The notes under the pieces: generated by a model
The model's database searches: none
What the model was told of the DNA's origin: nothing
Seen by the model: only the letters and a program-made list of their open reading frames with translations
Position numbers and translations under genes: made by a program
Shown: positions 1 to 12,428 of the stretch, in pieces
How the letters are laid out: the number at the start of each line of letters is the position of its first letter
How positions within the stretch are numbered: the first letter of the stretch is position 1
NCBI RefSeq assembly: GCF_002994745.2
Contig: NC_037094.1
Span: 24,405,001-24,469,000, forward strand
DNA from: Rosa chinensis
Lineage: Eukaryota > Streptophyta > Magnoliopsida > Rosales > Rosaceae
Reading direction: 5' to 3'
Length of the DNA: 64,000 bases

Positions 1-2042
1 TTCTTGATTTTATTATAAATATAACAAAAGTTTGGAAAAAGGAGAATGGTTGTTCATCCTCTGATGTGTTTGATCAAATGCAAAACATACAAAGAAGATA
101 AGTTCATAAACAGGTTTCATATAAGGTCAAGTGCAATTGGCTCTTGCTGTATTGTATTACTACATATCATAACATAGTGATCGTATATGTTTAAAGGCTA
201 TGAAACCTTCAAAGTCTGTGATAGCACCTGCCAGATTCTTGTTTCTTTTATGCGTGAGTCATATATGGACTTCTGTATGATATGCTTCTATACTTGCTTG
301 TTTGATTGTTTAATTAAAATTATTAAATATGTTTGGAGATTTAATTGTTTCCAATTATTGATTGAATACGTATTGTATACGGAAGATTTAAGTAGAAGAA
401 ACTAGGATGGGACAAACTTGGCCGAAGATGTATATTCTTTCGGGTATATGTTTTGAGTCCTTGACATGAAGATGTATATTCTCGTGTTTCTTAATCAATC
501 CCAAAGCTCAATTAGGGGTGAAACGCAGTAAAGATGCACAAATTGTTTTCATTGAAAAAGTTTCTGTTTGAATTTTGTGTTCATTTTCTGTGGCAGAACT
601 TATATTCTGATGGCAGAAACAGATTTGAAGTTCAATAGTAAAAATGCACACCAACTATTTGAGATTTTGCTTGTGTAAGCAAGCCTTGTTTAGTATCTGC
701 TGAGTTTTCTACAGTTACCCGTCCGAGCTTGCTGGGTCAATTATGATGAATCTATTTTATTGATTTCGTACATTTGCTTTAGTATTTGTAACTTTTCAGC
801 ATTCAAGTCCACAAAGCAGACAATGTAGCTATTTATAGCCAGATTATAGAGATCTTTCTTTCGCTTTATTCATTACTAAACGCACAGGCTATATTTACAT
901 TATGAGTGGTAAATGTTGGTTGGGCTTCTGTGCTTGCTCGTTACCACTGCAATTGGTTGTTCAAGAGTTTGGGAGCTCCAGCATAAGATCGGATTCATAT
1001 CAAAACGGCCGAGTACAAGGCAAGAGCACTATAGGGGATACGTCAGTACAATCTTGTTCACCTACTCGGTTATTTTCATGATCAGTTGTACTCAACTGCC
1101 ATTAGATCTAAATCTAATAGTGGAGGATACTGATGGAAAGTAAATAAATTTCAATCACCTTATTGTTATCCAGTGATTTAGATTTTTTTTTTTTTCCTAC
1201 TAGTCCCATTTTGCAATATCCAGACATGTTTTCTTTTGATTTGTACATACTTCCATACAAACGTCCAACTTATTTTGGTTAGAGTCAAGGTCAAGCAAGT
1301 GGATCGGAATTAATCCACATCAAAGTCGTGATCAAACTTTCGTGTTATTTTCATTCAGCTTTGAGATCCATTGAAAAACTGAATCCATCTAATTAGAAAA
1401 AAAAAAAACATTAGAAACACTTAGAATACTTAATCAAAAGCGGTCTCATTAAACCATATGTATAAGGGTATAATCCGAGAGAGACGATACTCCTTATGAA
1501 AGAAAAAGAGTACACACACTCTTAAAAACACAAAAAAAATTACAATATACTGCACTGCAAATTAATTATTCCAATAATACAGTCATTTGGGATTTTGGGT
1601 CATCTTGTAACTTATATATAGGTTTGATTGTGACACGACCATCTTTGTCTACGAAGAACTTGTGAATATGGACAAGATCAGCCATAACTACTTGTATATC
1701 TTAGTCAAGTCGAACAATTTCCAAAGACTTTCACAAAAGCAAGTCAATTCAATTTTAACACACACGTATGGTCTCCAAAATCTGGTGTCACAAAACGAGC
1801 TGAATCAATTTTCTTGCAATAGTTTAACAATTAATTATCGAGCTACTTAAGTTGAGCTATTGATTTATTGAGAAGTGGTTTTCGGAAAGTCATTGATTTA
1901 TTGGGAAGTGGTTTTCGGAAAGTCATTGATTGAGGAAATATTAAGAGAATTAAGAATTTTCGAGTATTTGAGTATGATCCATTTTTCGAGATGGAGTTCA
2001 GTTATTCGAGGAGGCAATTATGTTAGCACATGCATGCATTAC
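1..2042. other. Unit 1 5' part, no clear gene
   Basis: AT-rich sequence. The stretch at about 190-890 matches the putative exon at 51,843-51,911 and its downstream sequence, but here the matching reading frame starts differently. From 1,140 to 2,040 it holds poly-T and poly-A runs and repeats shared with unit 2. No complete gene is visible. Confidence 0.5.
913..1143 (+). pseudogene. Possible RLP remnant (signal peptide joined to tail)
   Basis: A 76-residue open frame. Its first about 18 residues (MLVGLLCLLVTTAIGCSRV) look like the RLP signal peptide at 24,995 (VLVGLVCLALASAICCSSV). Residues about 24-38 (HKIGFISKRPSTRQE) resemble the cytoplasmic tail of the same RLP near 21,880 (QKIGFMSKPLCTRQK). 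The LRR region between them would be missing, so this could be a collapsed RLP copy. Unit 2 lacks most of the frame. The similarity is short, so the call is weak. Confidence 0.3.
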
Positions 2043-2313
2043 ATAGTCGGCAGTTCCTTCCAGGTAATAGTCTGGTCGGCAGTATCCTCCAGAATATTTC
2101 GGTCGGCAATCCCCTCTAGATGACATGAGATAGTTAGTCGGCAGTACCCTCTAACTATCTATGGTTAGTCGGCAGTACCCTCTAACTATCTATGGTTAGT
2201 CGGCAATACCCTCTAACCATCACCTCCGGTCGGCAGTACCCTCTGATGCGTCATTGGTCGGCAGTACCCTCCAGGTGGCATGAGATGACTAGTCGGCAGT
2301 TCCCTCTAGTCAT
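2043..2313. repeat. Hairpin array with TCGGCAGTACCCT core, unit 1
   Basis: About nine modules, each with a near-constant core (GTCGGCAGTACCCTC and close variants) flanked by inverted arms that differ between modules. Examples are GATAGTTAG/CTAACTATC, ATGGTTAG/CTAACCAT, GATGACTAG/CTAGTCATC and TCTGG/CCAGA. Each module can form a hairpin with the core as loop. No coding frame or TE terminus explains it. It may be part of an old LTR. Confidence 0.75.
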
Positions 2314-2545
2314 CGCCTATTTTTGAGATATGAGTATTTATAACGAGATTTATGGGACTACGAGATTTCTTAAAGGTGTTCGAAAATGGTGACCAAATTG
2401 CATCCACTATTGAACTACGAAAATGGTGACCAAATCGCCTATTTTTGAGATATGAGTATTTATAACGAGATTTATGGAACTACGAGATTTCTGAAAGGTG
2501 TTCGAAAATGGTGACCAAATTGCATCCACTATTGAACTATGAAAT
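2314..2545. repeat. 121-bp direct tandem repeat
   Basis: Two tandem copies starting at 2,314 and 2,435, each beginning CGCCTATTTTTGAGATATGA and running to a segment ending near ACCAAAT. The same doubling is in unit 2 (about 53,757-53,990), so it predates the segmental duplication. Confidence 0.85.
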
Positions 2546-3161
2546 TAAACCTTGATTTAAATTTCTCTTAATTTTCTTGGATAAAATTGAAATTAATAAG
2601 CCTCTATTTAATAGGAGCCATTAGTATTTTTTTCCCTCAAATATGAGTCGTCAGATTCAAAATATATCTATTGCTGTTTTAAAAAAAAAAAAAACCGACA
2701 TTAGAACGTCCATATAAAATGGATGGATCATAGCCGTCCAAAACATAACCGTTGTAAACTCAATTAATACTAGTTTATTGGTGTTTTCCTTTTTAACGGT
2801 TAGATTTAGAACCACATCACTTAATTAATACTAGTTTATTGGTGTTTTCCTTTTTATACGAGTTACACTGCCGTTAACTCCAAAAACAAAAAAAAATTCC
2901 GTTCAAAACCTCGTACAGCCGTTCACGATCCTTCATCGGAATACTAGTTACCAGATATAGGATCCTCTCCTCGCAACAAATTAAAAGAAGAAAAGGAATG
3001 CTAACTTTTTCTTCTGTTTTGCTTTCATTTAGCCTCCGTCAGTTGATCTCTCACAAACATACTAAAGGGCTTAAGGCTATCAGATTTGTATATATTTCCA
3101 ATAAATTGTTTCAGGTAATTATTACAGGGCCTTTGAAATTCAAATATACCTGCAAGGTTTT

Positions 3162-3950
3162 TGTTAGAAACAGTATGCTTAAGCAATCACAAACATATAA
3201 TTTAGAACCTATACTAGATCAAATCATGTATATTCAAAAACTGAATTCTGTTCCAACAGTGTTGGAAATCTCCTTGAGTTAAATTCAAGTGAGAAGAAAT
3301 CTCCTTGAGGAAGATTCAAGTGAGGTGAAATCTCCTCTAGACAGATCTTGGAGAGGTAATATCCCCTTGAGATGGATCCGAGTGAGGAAGAAAATCATTA
3401 ACGGATCCCTTTGAGACAGATCTAATCCTCTTCAATGGAAACTGATTTCCATTCAAACTCTAACACTGAATGTAAGTATGAAATAGGGATTGAAAACAAC
3501 ATATCAATCCTGAAGCTGCAGAAAACAAGAACACAAGATTATGAACCCAGAAAACTTACTCGATGCACTCCCACTGTCCATGATAGCCTTCTCTTGATTT
3601 CACCCTTATGTTCTTTTAGTATATGGGACTAACAACAAGAACAACTCGTGCATCAGAAGGGACCAATCTGACATATACATATAGCAATGCAGCAAATCAG
3701 TTTCATCCATAAAGAAACTAATTTCATTGCTTAACTGCCTATTTAACTGCTCTGCAACTGTATTTCTATTTTGAATTCAAAATAATATATATAAGCTTAT
3801 CCATAAGTCAAGATTAATTGACAGCTTATACACCTATTGTTTAAACTCTGATCAAATTACATATTTATATGAATATATGTACACTCGCATATCAGTGTAT
3901 GAACTCTAAGCAATGTCCAGTTCCATATGTAAGCCATGTCATAGCTTACA
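3162..3950 (-). repeat. LTR (3' LTR of the minus-strand copia element)
   Basis: 789 bp, TGTTAG...CTTACA. By eye it differs from the other LTR by a few bases, including one inserted T and a G/A change near 3,550. The 65-codon frame at 3,435-3,632 recurs in the other LTR (9,158-9,355) and is not treated as a gene. Confidence 0.93.
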
Positions 3951-4539
3951 ATCTCCCACTGAACTTGACATTGCCTCAAAATCATATATGACAATGATAC
4001 ATTATATACATATAAATTGATCTACTAAAGTGTGCACTGTGAGTTTAAACACTTAAGTGATTCAAATTCAATTGATTAATAATTCTGTCAATTATGCCTG
4101 CTTCAAGAAACCTAAGAACAACATGGTGAATGAGGATAGACACCAGTGTTCCAAGATCACCTTGTAACAGACTATAATCACATGAATTTCACCCATAGCA
4201 GTATAAGCATACTTGTGTTATAAATGCATTTAATCACATGTATGCTTGAAGTCCTATCAAAATTTCTAAATTAATAGAATTGGCAACCAAATTATATTTC
4301 ACACTACTTAATATTGTCAATCTGCAAGATTTGCTATTCATTGATAGCCAACTGAATTTGTACAACTTGAGTATGCAGAAGACAATAAGGTGAAATTGCA
4401 TAAATGTAGATGAACTTTACTGACCAATTTACTGCAGAACAATGAAAACCACTCTATACCATGATAAGTAAGAATGACGAACATCCAACTAATCTTGTAT
4501 ATGACATATTTTCCATGATTTTCTTCGGTAATGCATTCT

Positions 4540-4920
4540 TGGGGTACTAATCTTTATGAGACTCATCTCCCTTGGAAATTGTTGACTCTCCTTTTGTTTC
4601 CTTCAACAAACAAATATTTCTGCTAGAAGATAACATATGATCATCAACATATAGGATCAGAAAAATGAAGTTTCTCCCACTGGTCTTAATGATCATCTTC
4701 TACAAAACCTTCAAGCTGCAGCATTTAAATTTCTGCACTTTTCATTATTCATAGAATGAATTGCTTCTAAAACTGAAATGGGATCATTCTTTTCTTCTAA
4801 ATCAGTCACCATGATGATCGGATACATGTAATTATCATCTGATGTGGCTGGTTTTCTTGCTCTTAAGGATTTTCTCAAGATTATAGCTTGTGATGCTTCT
4901 GCAATTTTCATGGTTTGTAT
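4540..4920 (-). pseudogene. copia pol remnant (linker and reverse transcriptase)
   Basis: The frame at 4,711-4,911 contains SLRARKPATSDD and DPISVLEAIHS, the pattern found just before the reverse transcriptase in plant copia polyproteins (R..RKPA...DY...DP..F.EAI.S). Further on, near 4,560-4,690, the minus strand reads FIFLILYVDDHMLSSSR, matching the RT YVDD catalytic block with the next conserved stretch damaged. Protease, integrase and RNase H were not found. Confidence 0.6.
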
Positions 4921-5409
4921 TGACCACCTGCAATCTGCTCATTTTGAGCATTTGTTCCAGTAATAACATTATCCATAATTGAATCACGTCGTGCTGCACG
5001 TACACTTAGATTTTTCTCCATTGTCTAGGATTGATATATTGCTGCAATCCTAATCTAGTATTCTGGGAGTGATATGTACGTTGCTGCAATCCTGATCTGA
5101 AGCCAACTAATATGTTGCTGTCTTGATGGATAAATCATTTCTCTATTTCATTAGCTATTTGTGTTGAGTTTGCATCCATTTATGAACCATTTGTTGCTGT
5201 AGCATCCTCCACCAAACTTTCATCAGCCCAAGAGTAAAGATTTTGATCTTCTTTATGGAAAATCTATTGTAGAATTTCCATTTAATAAGGATCATTTACC
5301 ATTCTTGTTCTCTGCCAAAAATACAACATGTACAGAAAAGAGGAATATAGATGAGAAGGTTTGCTCAGAACCTCATTATTCTTCAGTACATTCACCTTCT
5401 AGTTCTTGT

Positions 5410-5790
5410 TTTTCGACTTCCCTGTATCCAATCTAATCTCTTCAAAGTAATTTATTTTTTTTCCACCAAGCGTTTCTCCCGCACAAATTTCACATTGGAT
5501 AGAATCTTTGATGACAAGTCAATAGCTTGATCGAAACCATTCTCTCCTCCACAGCGAACACTCACCACATTTAGTATTTTAGCCTGCAAACATTGATCGA
5601 ACTTTTCTGACCCACCAAGCACAGTTTTGAAGTTCGCTGATCCTGTCGGTATTAATCCTGCAACATTGACATTTTTTGCTGCCTTAGCAATATAGTTGTG
5701 GCGTGCCTCCTCTCCAAGATGATCAAAACAAAGAGATGATTGCCCCTTCTTCCATATTTCTTTGGGAGGTCAACATAAGAACCTTATAGA
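5410..5790 (-). pseudogene. Captured fragment of peptide chain release factor eRF1
   Basis: The minus strand reads, in order, VDLPKKYGRRG, then (after a 1-base frame change) GQSSLCFDHLGEEARHNYI, NVNVAGLIPTGSANFKTVL, SEKFDQCLQAKILNVVSV, GGENGFDQAIDLSSKILSNV, KFVREKRLVE and, after a second frameshift, YFEEIRLDTGK. This follows the middle/C-terminal region of eukaryotic eRF1 (VDLPKKHGRGGQSA..., NVAGL.LAGSA.FKTEL, GGENGFNQAIELS..., YFEEIS.DTGK) with no visible introns. eRF1 recognises stop codons at the ribosome; this piece lacks the N-terminal NIKS-bearing domain and is not functional. It lies between the gag and RT remnants of an LTR element, which suggests transduction of host mRNA. Source-gene identity not checked. 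Confidence 0.88.
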
Positions 5791-6499
5791 ATATCTGTTG
5801 ATATATTTATCTTTTTCTCATCACTGGTTCCACCACTCCCACGTGAATCAAGGGGTTGATCAATTATCAATTTCAATTTACAACTCTGACTATCAATATG
5901 GTCATCTTTAGTTCACATGTTGTTTACCTTACCATCATGGCCCAGGGATATAGCAACTTTCTTACTACTTTGAATAGCTTCCTGAGTCAGCTTTCCACAA
6001 TGAGTCTCTTGAATGGTTTATCACATCTTGAGTCAGTGAACTTTGTTGAACAAGAAGGCTTTCAGGCAGGGCCCTTTACTAATGCCAATGGAATCATAAA
6101 CATACTTAACAAGAGCACCACAAGAAGATTTATGTCTAGGAAATTATCAACGCGTGATTAATGCCTGAAGAGAAAGGAGTCAGAAACCGAAATCCAGAAC
6201 TCTTAACCTCCAAATTTCCCACAAAATAAGGTTCATAAGTCCTCCATCATCCTTTTAGTTACTGTAGACCTCTAATGCTCTTCTTACTCAAACTTTGGAC
6301 CCTTCCAAACGTGTACCTTTTCTTTTCTTGATGAACTCCCCAAATATTGCCTTGTCCGTTGAAGCTATACATAAACATTGATATTTCTATGCAAATATAA
6401 CTAGGATAGATACTGCATTTGCAATCCCAGAATTCCAGAAAACAAAAACTTAAGAACAACAAACTTACTTGAAGAACTAGATTCGTTCATTTTTAATGC

Positions 6500-6660
6500 A
6501 TCTCCTTGCTGTTATTAGCTGCTCTCAGATGGATTTCCTTCAATGCATGATCATAATCTTGTACTCCCAAGTTCAGTTCAATGTCACTTTACCATTTTCC
6601 CCAAATTTGAGCCATCCTGTAGTTCAACCTGATTGATGCTCAAAGGAAAATGCCTAGATG
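6500..6660 (-). pseudogene. copia gag remnant
   Basis: The minus strand gives FPLSINQVELQDGSN, then after frame changes SDIELNLGVQDYDHALKE, matching the start of the better-kept gag of the element at 28,657-32,579 (LPLGFHQIESLNGSNFKRW, QDIELHLGMIDYDHVLKE). A stop and a frameshift disrupt it. It shows that the two copia elements belong to related families. Confidence 0.65.
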
Positions 6661-8883
6661 TATATGAAGTTGATCAGTAAAATCATTCTAGTTTATCATA
6701 ATACTAGAATTGTCTGTATGTCCCAATAAAATGAAAATTCATGATTTGACCATTCATTTCACACTAAATGCATATGTTCAGAAAATAGAACTCAACCATT
6801 TTCAAGATTTTGACATCCTTTGGGGTGTACTAATCTCTAATGATATCTGAATGTTCAATTTTCATCATATACAAAATCAAGAACCAAATGTTTGATACCA
6901 GACTTCTTTGGAAATAAGGATCAAATTAAATTTTAAGTTGCTTGATTTTATTGTTGAAAACCAAACAAGATAATTAATCTCCTTTACACTAAGCCATTTT
7001 GACAGCATTTAGCATCTAAGAAGATTAATTGACTTTATATCAACAATGTGATCATGACCAATCTGAAAGCCATTTACTGAAATATGTATGTATATATGCA
7101 GAAAATGAACTCTTCTATTTTCGAGATTTGACGTCCTTTGTGGAGTACTATTCTCTAATAGTTCTGAATGCTCGTTCACCTAATATATACAAGAGTATGA
7201 AACCAAATGATTGATGTAAATTTCTTTGGAAATTATACTCAAATTTAATTTTAAGTCTCATAATCTCATTCTGATGAAACTGAATACAGTGTAATTGCTA
7301 TATATTGGCCACTTTGACAGCACTTTATTATGTAACATATAACTGAATTCATACTATATATTTCACCAGCATATTTGATCCTTTAGAATCTTCATATATG
7401 AGACCACGCAACACACCACATATGAAGTTTTCAAGATCAATATCAGAAACTTTAAACATGCATATCCATTATTTAGCATTTCAAAATAATATGGATAATA
7501 TAAATATGCATTGAGATGAATACAATGTAATCTACATATGAGATAGAGGTCCTGTATGAAACTAAGGTGTTATAGGAGTCTGCTTTTGCCTAAAGTAAGC
7601 TGATATCAGAATTTCTGTGACTGACTCCTGACTTTGGAAATTCATAACTAATCCCAGAAAATTCTGTTGTGGGTGATTCCAGTTCCAAATGACTCTTTAA
7701 GATGTCTACTAAAACTCTTTAGAAGAAACTGACCTCAAATTCCCAGTAGATCAGTACAGTTTTGCAAATGTAAGTGATTGGCTTGAAATTGCAGAAAATC
7801 TGAAAATGGCTAAAATCTCTTTTCTTTGGCCAAAAAACTTTTCATCACCCAATTTTTCAACCAAGGAAAGCATTGTGATTTCTAAGCAATGCTCTAAGGC
7901 TATTGCTCGGATTGAAAGGACATCAATTAAACATGATACAATGCTCAATAATTAATGTATGAAAGACAAAGACAAATTTGTTCTTGTTGCTGACCATTAA
8001 AACAACAATTATCTCTAACCATGTAAACACTTGGACATATATAACAACTAAGATAATTAAAATAGCAACAACATTTGTCAAGATCTGTCATGCAAATCAT
8101 GCAGGTATAACTGACTATGAATTTTAGTTAATCCTGAGTATGCTATTATACAGATCAACACATGCTAGATAATTAAGATGACTATGCCAAATATGAGATT
8201 GTAAATCAACAGTAACATGAATCAAGGCCAAAATACAATCTGCAGCAAATTAAATATTAAAACCAGAAAACAAAACTGATAAGTGTATGTGATACTAACA
8301 CGATGTAGTTCCAGAATCCGTTGATGCTTCTCCAAGATCCACTCATCAATTATAATCCAAGTAATTAATACATCAACACTACTAATTAATTTAGCCACAC
8401 ACTAACAATGTAAGCAGCATACATTAATATCAATAACCAAATAAAATTAAAGTTTCACTATAATGCCTCAAGGGAACTCACCAAATCAAAGACTGATATT
8501 TTGTATACATATCTCATCTGCTTACAAAGCAAGACCTGGATCGACACCAACTTGGTAGAAGCTGCACTATTTGGTGATCAACAAAAGTGATAGAATTTGG
8601 TAATTGCCTTAATTGCTCTTTGGTCGTTTTCTTCTGCTCTCAATGAATGAGGGTAAAGGATAATAAATTTGGGAGAATCCAATTTCATTTACATCAATCC
8701 AGAGCAAAATGGATTTGCAAAGGTGAGAGCGTACATATGTGGATAGATGCATCAGATATGCAATATACATGTAGATAACTGTATGCGGATTATACGAACA
8801 AAAAATTCCCAGAATTCACAATTGTAATGCAGTTGGTTTCTTCAACATGTAATTGATCTATGTATGGTTGCTCTGATACCAAT
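6661..8883. other. 5' untranslated interior of the copia element
   Basis: About 2.2 kb of AT-rich sequence between the gag remnant and the primer-binding site. Short direct repeats occur (for example near 6,780-6,850 and 7,090-7,160, both with a TTTGACATCC/TTGACGTCC-like phrase). No gene is recognised. Confidence 0.5.
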
Positions 8884-11800
8884 TGTTAGAAACAGTATGC
8901 TTAAGCAATCACAAACATATAATTTAGAACCTATACTAGATCAAATCATGTATATTCAAAAACTGAATTCTGTTCCAACAGTGTTTGGAAATCTCCTAGA
9001 GTTAAATTCAAGTGAGAAGAAATCTCCTTGAGGAAGATTCAAGTGAGGTGAAATCTCCTCTAGACAGATCTTGGAGAGGTAATATCCCCTTGAGATGGAT
9101 CCGAGTGAGGAAGAAAATCATTAACGGATCCCTTTGAGACAGATCTAATCCTCTTCAATGGAAACTGATTTCCATTCAAACTCTAACACTGAATGTAAGT
9201 ATGAAATAGGGATTGAAAACAACATATCAATCCTGAAGCTGCAGAAAACAAGAACACAAGATTATGAACCCAAAAAACTTACTCGATGCACTCCCACTGT
9301 CCATGATAGCCTTCTCTTGATTTCACCCTTATGTTCTTTTAGTATATGGGACTAACAACAAGAACAACTCGTGCATCAGAAGGGACCAATCTGACATATA
9401 CATATAGCAATGCAGCAAATCAGTTTCATCCATAAAGAAACTAATTTCATTGCTTAACTGCCTATTTAACTGCTCTGCAACTGTATTTCTATTTTGAATT
9501 CAAAATAATATATATAAGCTTATCCATAAGTCAAGATTAATTGACAGCTTATACACCTATTGTTTAAACTCTGATCAAATTACATATTTATATGAATATA
9601 TGTACACTCGCATATCAGTGTATGAACTCTAAGCAATGTCCAGTTCCATATGTAAGTGACTTGATACACATTTACGCAAGCGTACGTATCATTGTCAAGA
9701 TAGGGAAATATTATGCCCAAAGTTTATCGTACCACGGGGATTAGTGGCTAACCCACAATCCTTGGGTAATCGGAAATAAAGACACTTAGCAAACAAAGAA
9801 AAGAAAAAGAAAATAAATAAAAATGTTAATCTAAGGCACCAAGTCTTAGCAATGCTCGGCTTTGATTTTCACCAAAGCCTAATCAAAACTAAGAACCTAG
9901 TGGTGGATATTCACAAATGAGTGGAAGAGTTCAATATTTGGGAGTTGATTTCAACTTAACAAAAAGATAATGAATGTAAAGCAATAAAAATAAAATGAAA
10001 TGTAAACAATAAAAATGGAATGTCGGGTGCTAGGGAGGATCCTTCACCAAATCCATGTGTCGGAAGCTAATCTAATGTAGATGCATATTTCCTATTTTGG
10101 CGGTAGTCGTATCCAAGGCGGTTCAAGGCTCAAGGACCAAAATTCCCTTTCATGGTATTCCTACTCCGGTTCAAGGGTCGTAGGAACTCACTTGACATGA
10201 ACTAGAGCCGGTTCAAGGGTCACTAATTCACATCAAGAGGCGTAGAGATCGAGGAATTAGACTACTAAGCGACCCACCCGCGCAATCACGCAACGGGTGT
10301 AAATCACCATGCTTATAACCCCTCGAATACGAAATTGAAGGTTTCTAGCTTAGGAATTAGAGGGGGTCAAGCCTCTAACTCCATCCTAGACATGCTCAAA
10401 ATACACACCATAGAGTTGACTAGTGATTCACACGGATTTACGTGTGTTTCTAGCCCTAATTACCTTGAAATTAGCGAATACTCAAGCATTATTTCGTATT
10501 ATTACTTTGTTTTCTTCATTTGTAGGAAATTATGGTCAAGAGAGGAAAAAGACGATAGAAGTAGCGAATTCAAGCAAAAAGTCAACTGGTTGACCATCGG
10601 GTCAACCAACTGATTTTAGTGCTTGAATGCAACTTACGCGCAATAAGGGCACGGTCATCAAAGAAGTGGGAAATATTTAGACCCGAAATTATCGTACCAC
10701 GGGGATTGAAAAGCTAACTTCAATCCTTGGTTATGCCGATTACTAAGTCACTAACAATTAACAAAGAACCTAGAAAAATAGCACCAAACTATTTACATGC
10801 CCGGCTCGGAACAACCAAGCCTAAAATTGGTCAAGAGAACCACAAATAAATGCGGAAACCCACAACCAAGTGGTATTGACAATGAAAGTGGTTTATGAAA
10901 TTTGATTTTGATTGTGAAAAATAAAATTGACAATTGAAAATTAATATTGGAACTAAAGATAAAAATAATAGAAACTTATCAAGAAATGAAAATTAGGTCA
11001 CTAGGGTATCCTCCTAGCCAAATTCAATGCATAAATATGCTCCGATATGGTCATTTAATTCATAATGGCATCAAGAACCGTACCCAAGGCTTTTCAAGGC
11101 TCATGGGTCAATAGATTCCTTAAAGGGTATTCCTACTCCGGATCAAGGGTCGTAGAAACTCAATTGGGACAATCTAGAGCCTTGTTAGGGCCTCTAGTTG
11201 CACCAAAAGGCGAAGAGTCCTAGAATCAAGGTTCCCAAGCTAGCCAATACGGCAATCGAAATTGGTATTGTAACTAACCATGTTCTAAACAAGTGTCCTA
11301 GCCATAAATTAGAGAAGTGATTAGGTCCCCTAATTTTTCTAGACATGCTCATCTACATATTCAAGAGTTAATCACGCTCCTAAGCATGCATCTAAGCCAA
11401 ATATTATAGAATAGAACATATGCCAAACACGAAATTGAAAACCATTAAATCAAAACATATTTATTACATTAAATCCATGCTAGGGCTCAAACCCTAGCTT
11501 CCTAAATAGACTACTCACAACCCATCCACAAATCAACAACAAAATACATCAAATAAAGAGATAAAAGTGAAGAGGAGTGAGAAGTCACAAGAACAAGTCA
11601 CAAATTGCTATGGAGCAATTATGACAAGCCTTGATTTATGATTTTTCACTTTTACCCAATCTCAAATATTGATGCTCCTTGAAATCTCTTGAGAAATTGA
11701 TGTGGAGTAGTGAAGATTAAAAGAAAATATAAAGTGGGTATGGTGGTGTGGTGTTTGGAGAAGAGGGGAGGATGGAGAGGTGGTGTGCGGCCGTTTTGTG

Positions 11801-12428
11801 TTGATGAAGGAGAGGATATATATATGCAATTAAAATGTAGGGTTCTCGGGTGGTGCATGGCTAGAAGGGAGAGATAATGACACGTGGTAGCTCATGATAG
11901 GAACAAAGGAAAAAGAAAGAAAATAAAAAGAAAATGGAAGAAAAGATGGAGAGTGCACGTGTGGGAGGGGAAAGAGGAAAAACATATGCTGATGCTGACG
12001 TCATCATGACGTCAGCAAAGGGTTTTTTTTTTCTTTTTCTTTTTCCTTTTTTCTTTTCCTTTCTTTTCTTTCTCCTTTCTTCTTTTCTTCATCTTTCTTT
12101 CTTTTCCCCATTTTTTTCTTTCTTCTCTTCTTCCTCAATGCACTTCCACACATTATCAGAGATGGTTTGATTCCACTCCCTTGATGGTGTTGACTACGGT
12201 TGACCCGCGTTGACTTTTTCGTCCTTTTGTCGGAAACTCCAATTTGCTCCAATTTCGCACCATTTTCTCTCATTTCCGCAATTTCGCTTATTTTCTACAA
12301 AGTAAATAAAAATAGATTAATTACATATTAATTGACATGAGGATTAGCTTAATTCTAGTGTTTTAGATATAATTACACGCATATAAATGCGTATAATCAA
12401 TAATCAGTAAGCCATGTCATAGCTTACA
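8884..12428 (-). repeat. LTR (5' LTR of the minus-strand copia element), interrupted
   Basis: The LTR runs 8,884-9,656 and finishes at 12,412-12,428. The gap is a separate 2,750-bp insertion. Removing it and one GTAAG copy gives a 790-bp LTR matching 3,162-3,950. Confidence 0.92.
9657..12406. mobile_element. 2.75-kb insertion in an LTR (probable solo LTR or non-autonomous LTR element)
   Basis: Flanked by the 5-bp duplication GTAAG (9,652-9,656 and 12,407-12,411). It starts TGACTTGATA and ends AATCAATAATCA, fitting TG...CA ends. No coding domain is found. It contains two diverged halves of about 960 bp, each with ATCGTACCACGGGGATT (about 9,727 and 10,691) and the phrase GGTATTCCTACTCCGG. A pyrimidine-rich tract lies at 12,020-12,130. 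A solo LTR fits best; a TRIM/LARD-like element is the alternative. Confidence 0.7.

Larger units (their letters stand above)
3162..12428 (-). mobile_element. Ty1/copia LTR retrotransposon, degenerate, with nested insertion
   Basis: The LTRs (3,162-3,950 and 8,884-9,656 plus 12,412-12,428) start TGTTAG and end CTTACA and are nearly identical. The flanking 5-bp duplication GTTTT (3,157-3,161 and 12,429-12,433) is single in unit 2. On the minus strand the primer-binding site next to the 5' LTR reads TGGTATCAGAGC, complementary to initiator tRNA-Met, and a purine tract (AGTGGGAGAT) precedes the 3' LTR. The interior keeps only remnants: gag (about 6,500-6,650), a pol linker (4,711-4,911) and an RT scrap with YVDD (about 4,560-4,690). 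It also holds an eRF1 fragment. It cannot move on its own. Near-identical LTRs imply a recent insertion, after the segmental duplication. Confidence 0.93.

Noticed and set aside
2043..2313. CRISPR-like repeat array
   Set aside because: The spacing is irregular, the spacers are inverted arms and the DNA is plant nuclear, so a CRISPR array is excluded.
12004..12273. Lys/Glu-rich minus-strand frame and overlapping Phe-rich plus-strand frame
   Set aside because: Produced by the pyrimidine-rich tract at 12,020-12,130.
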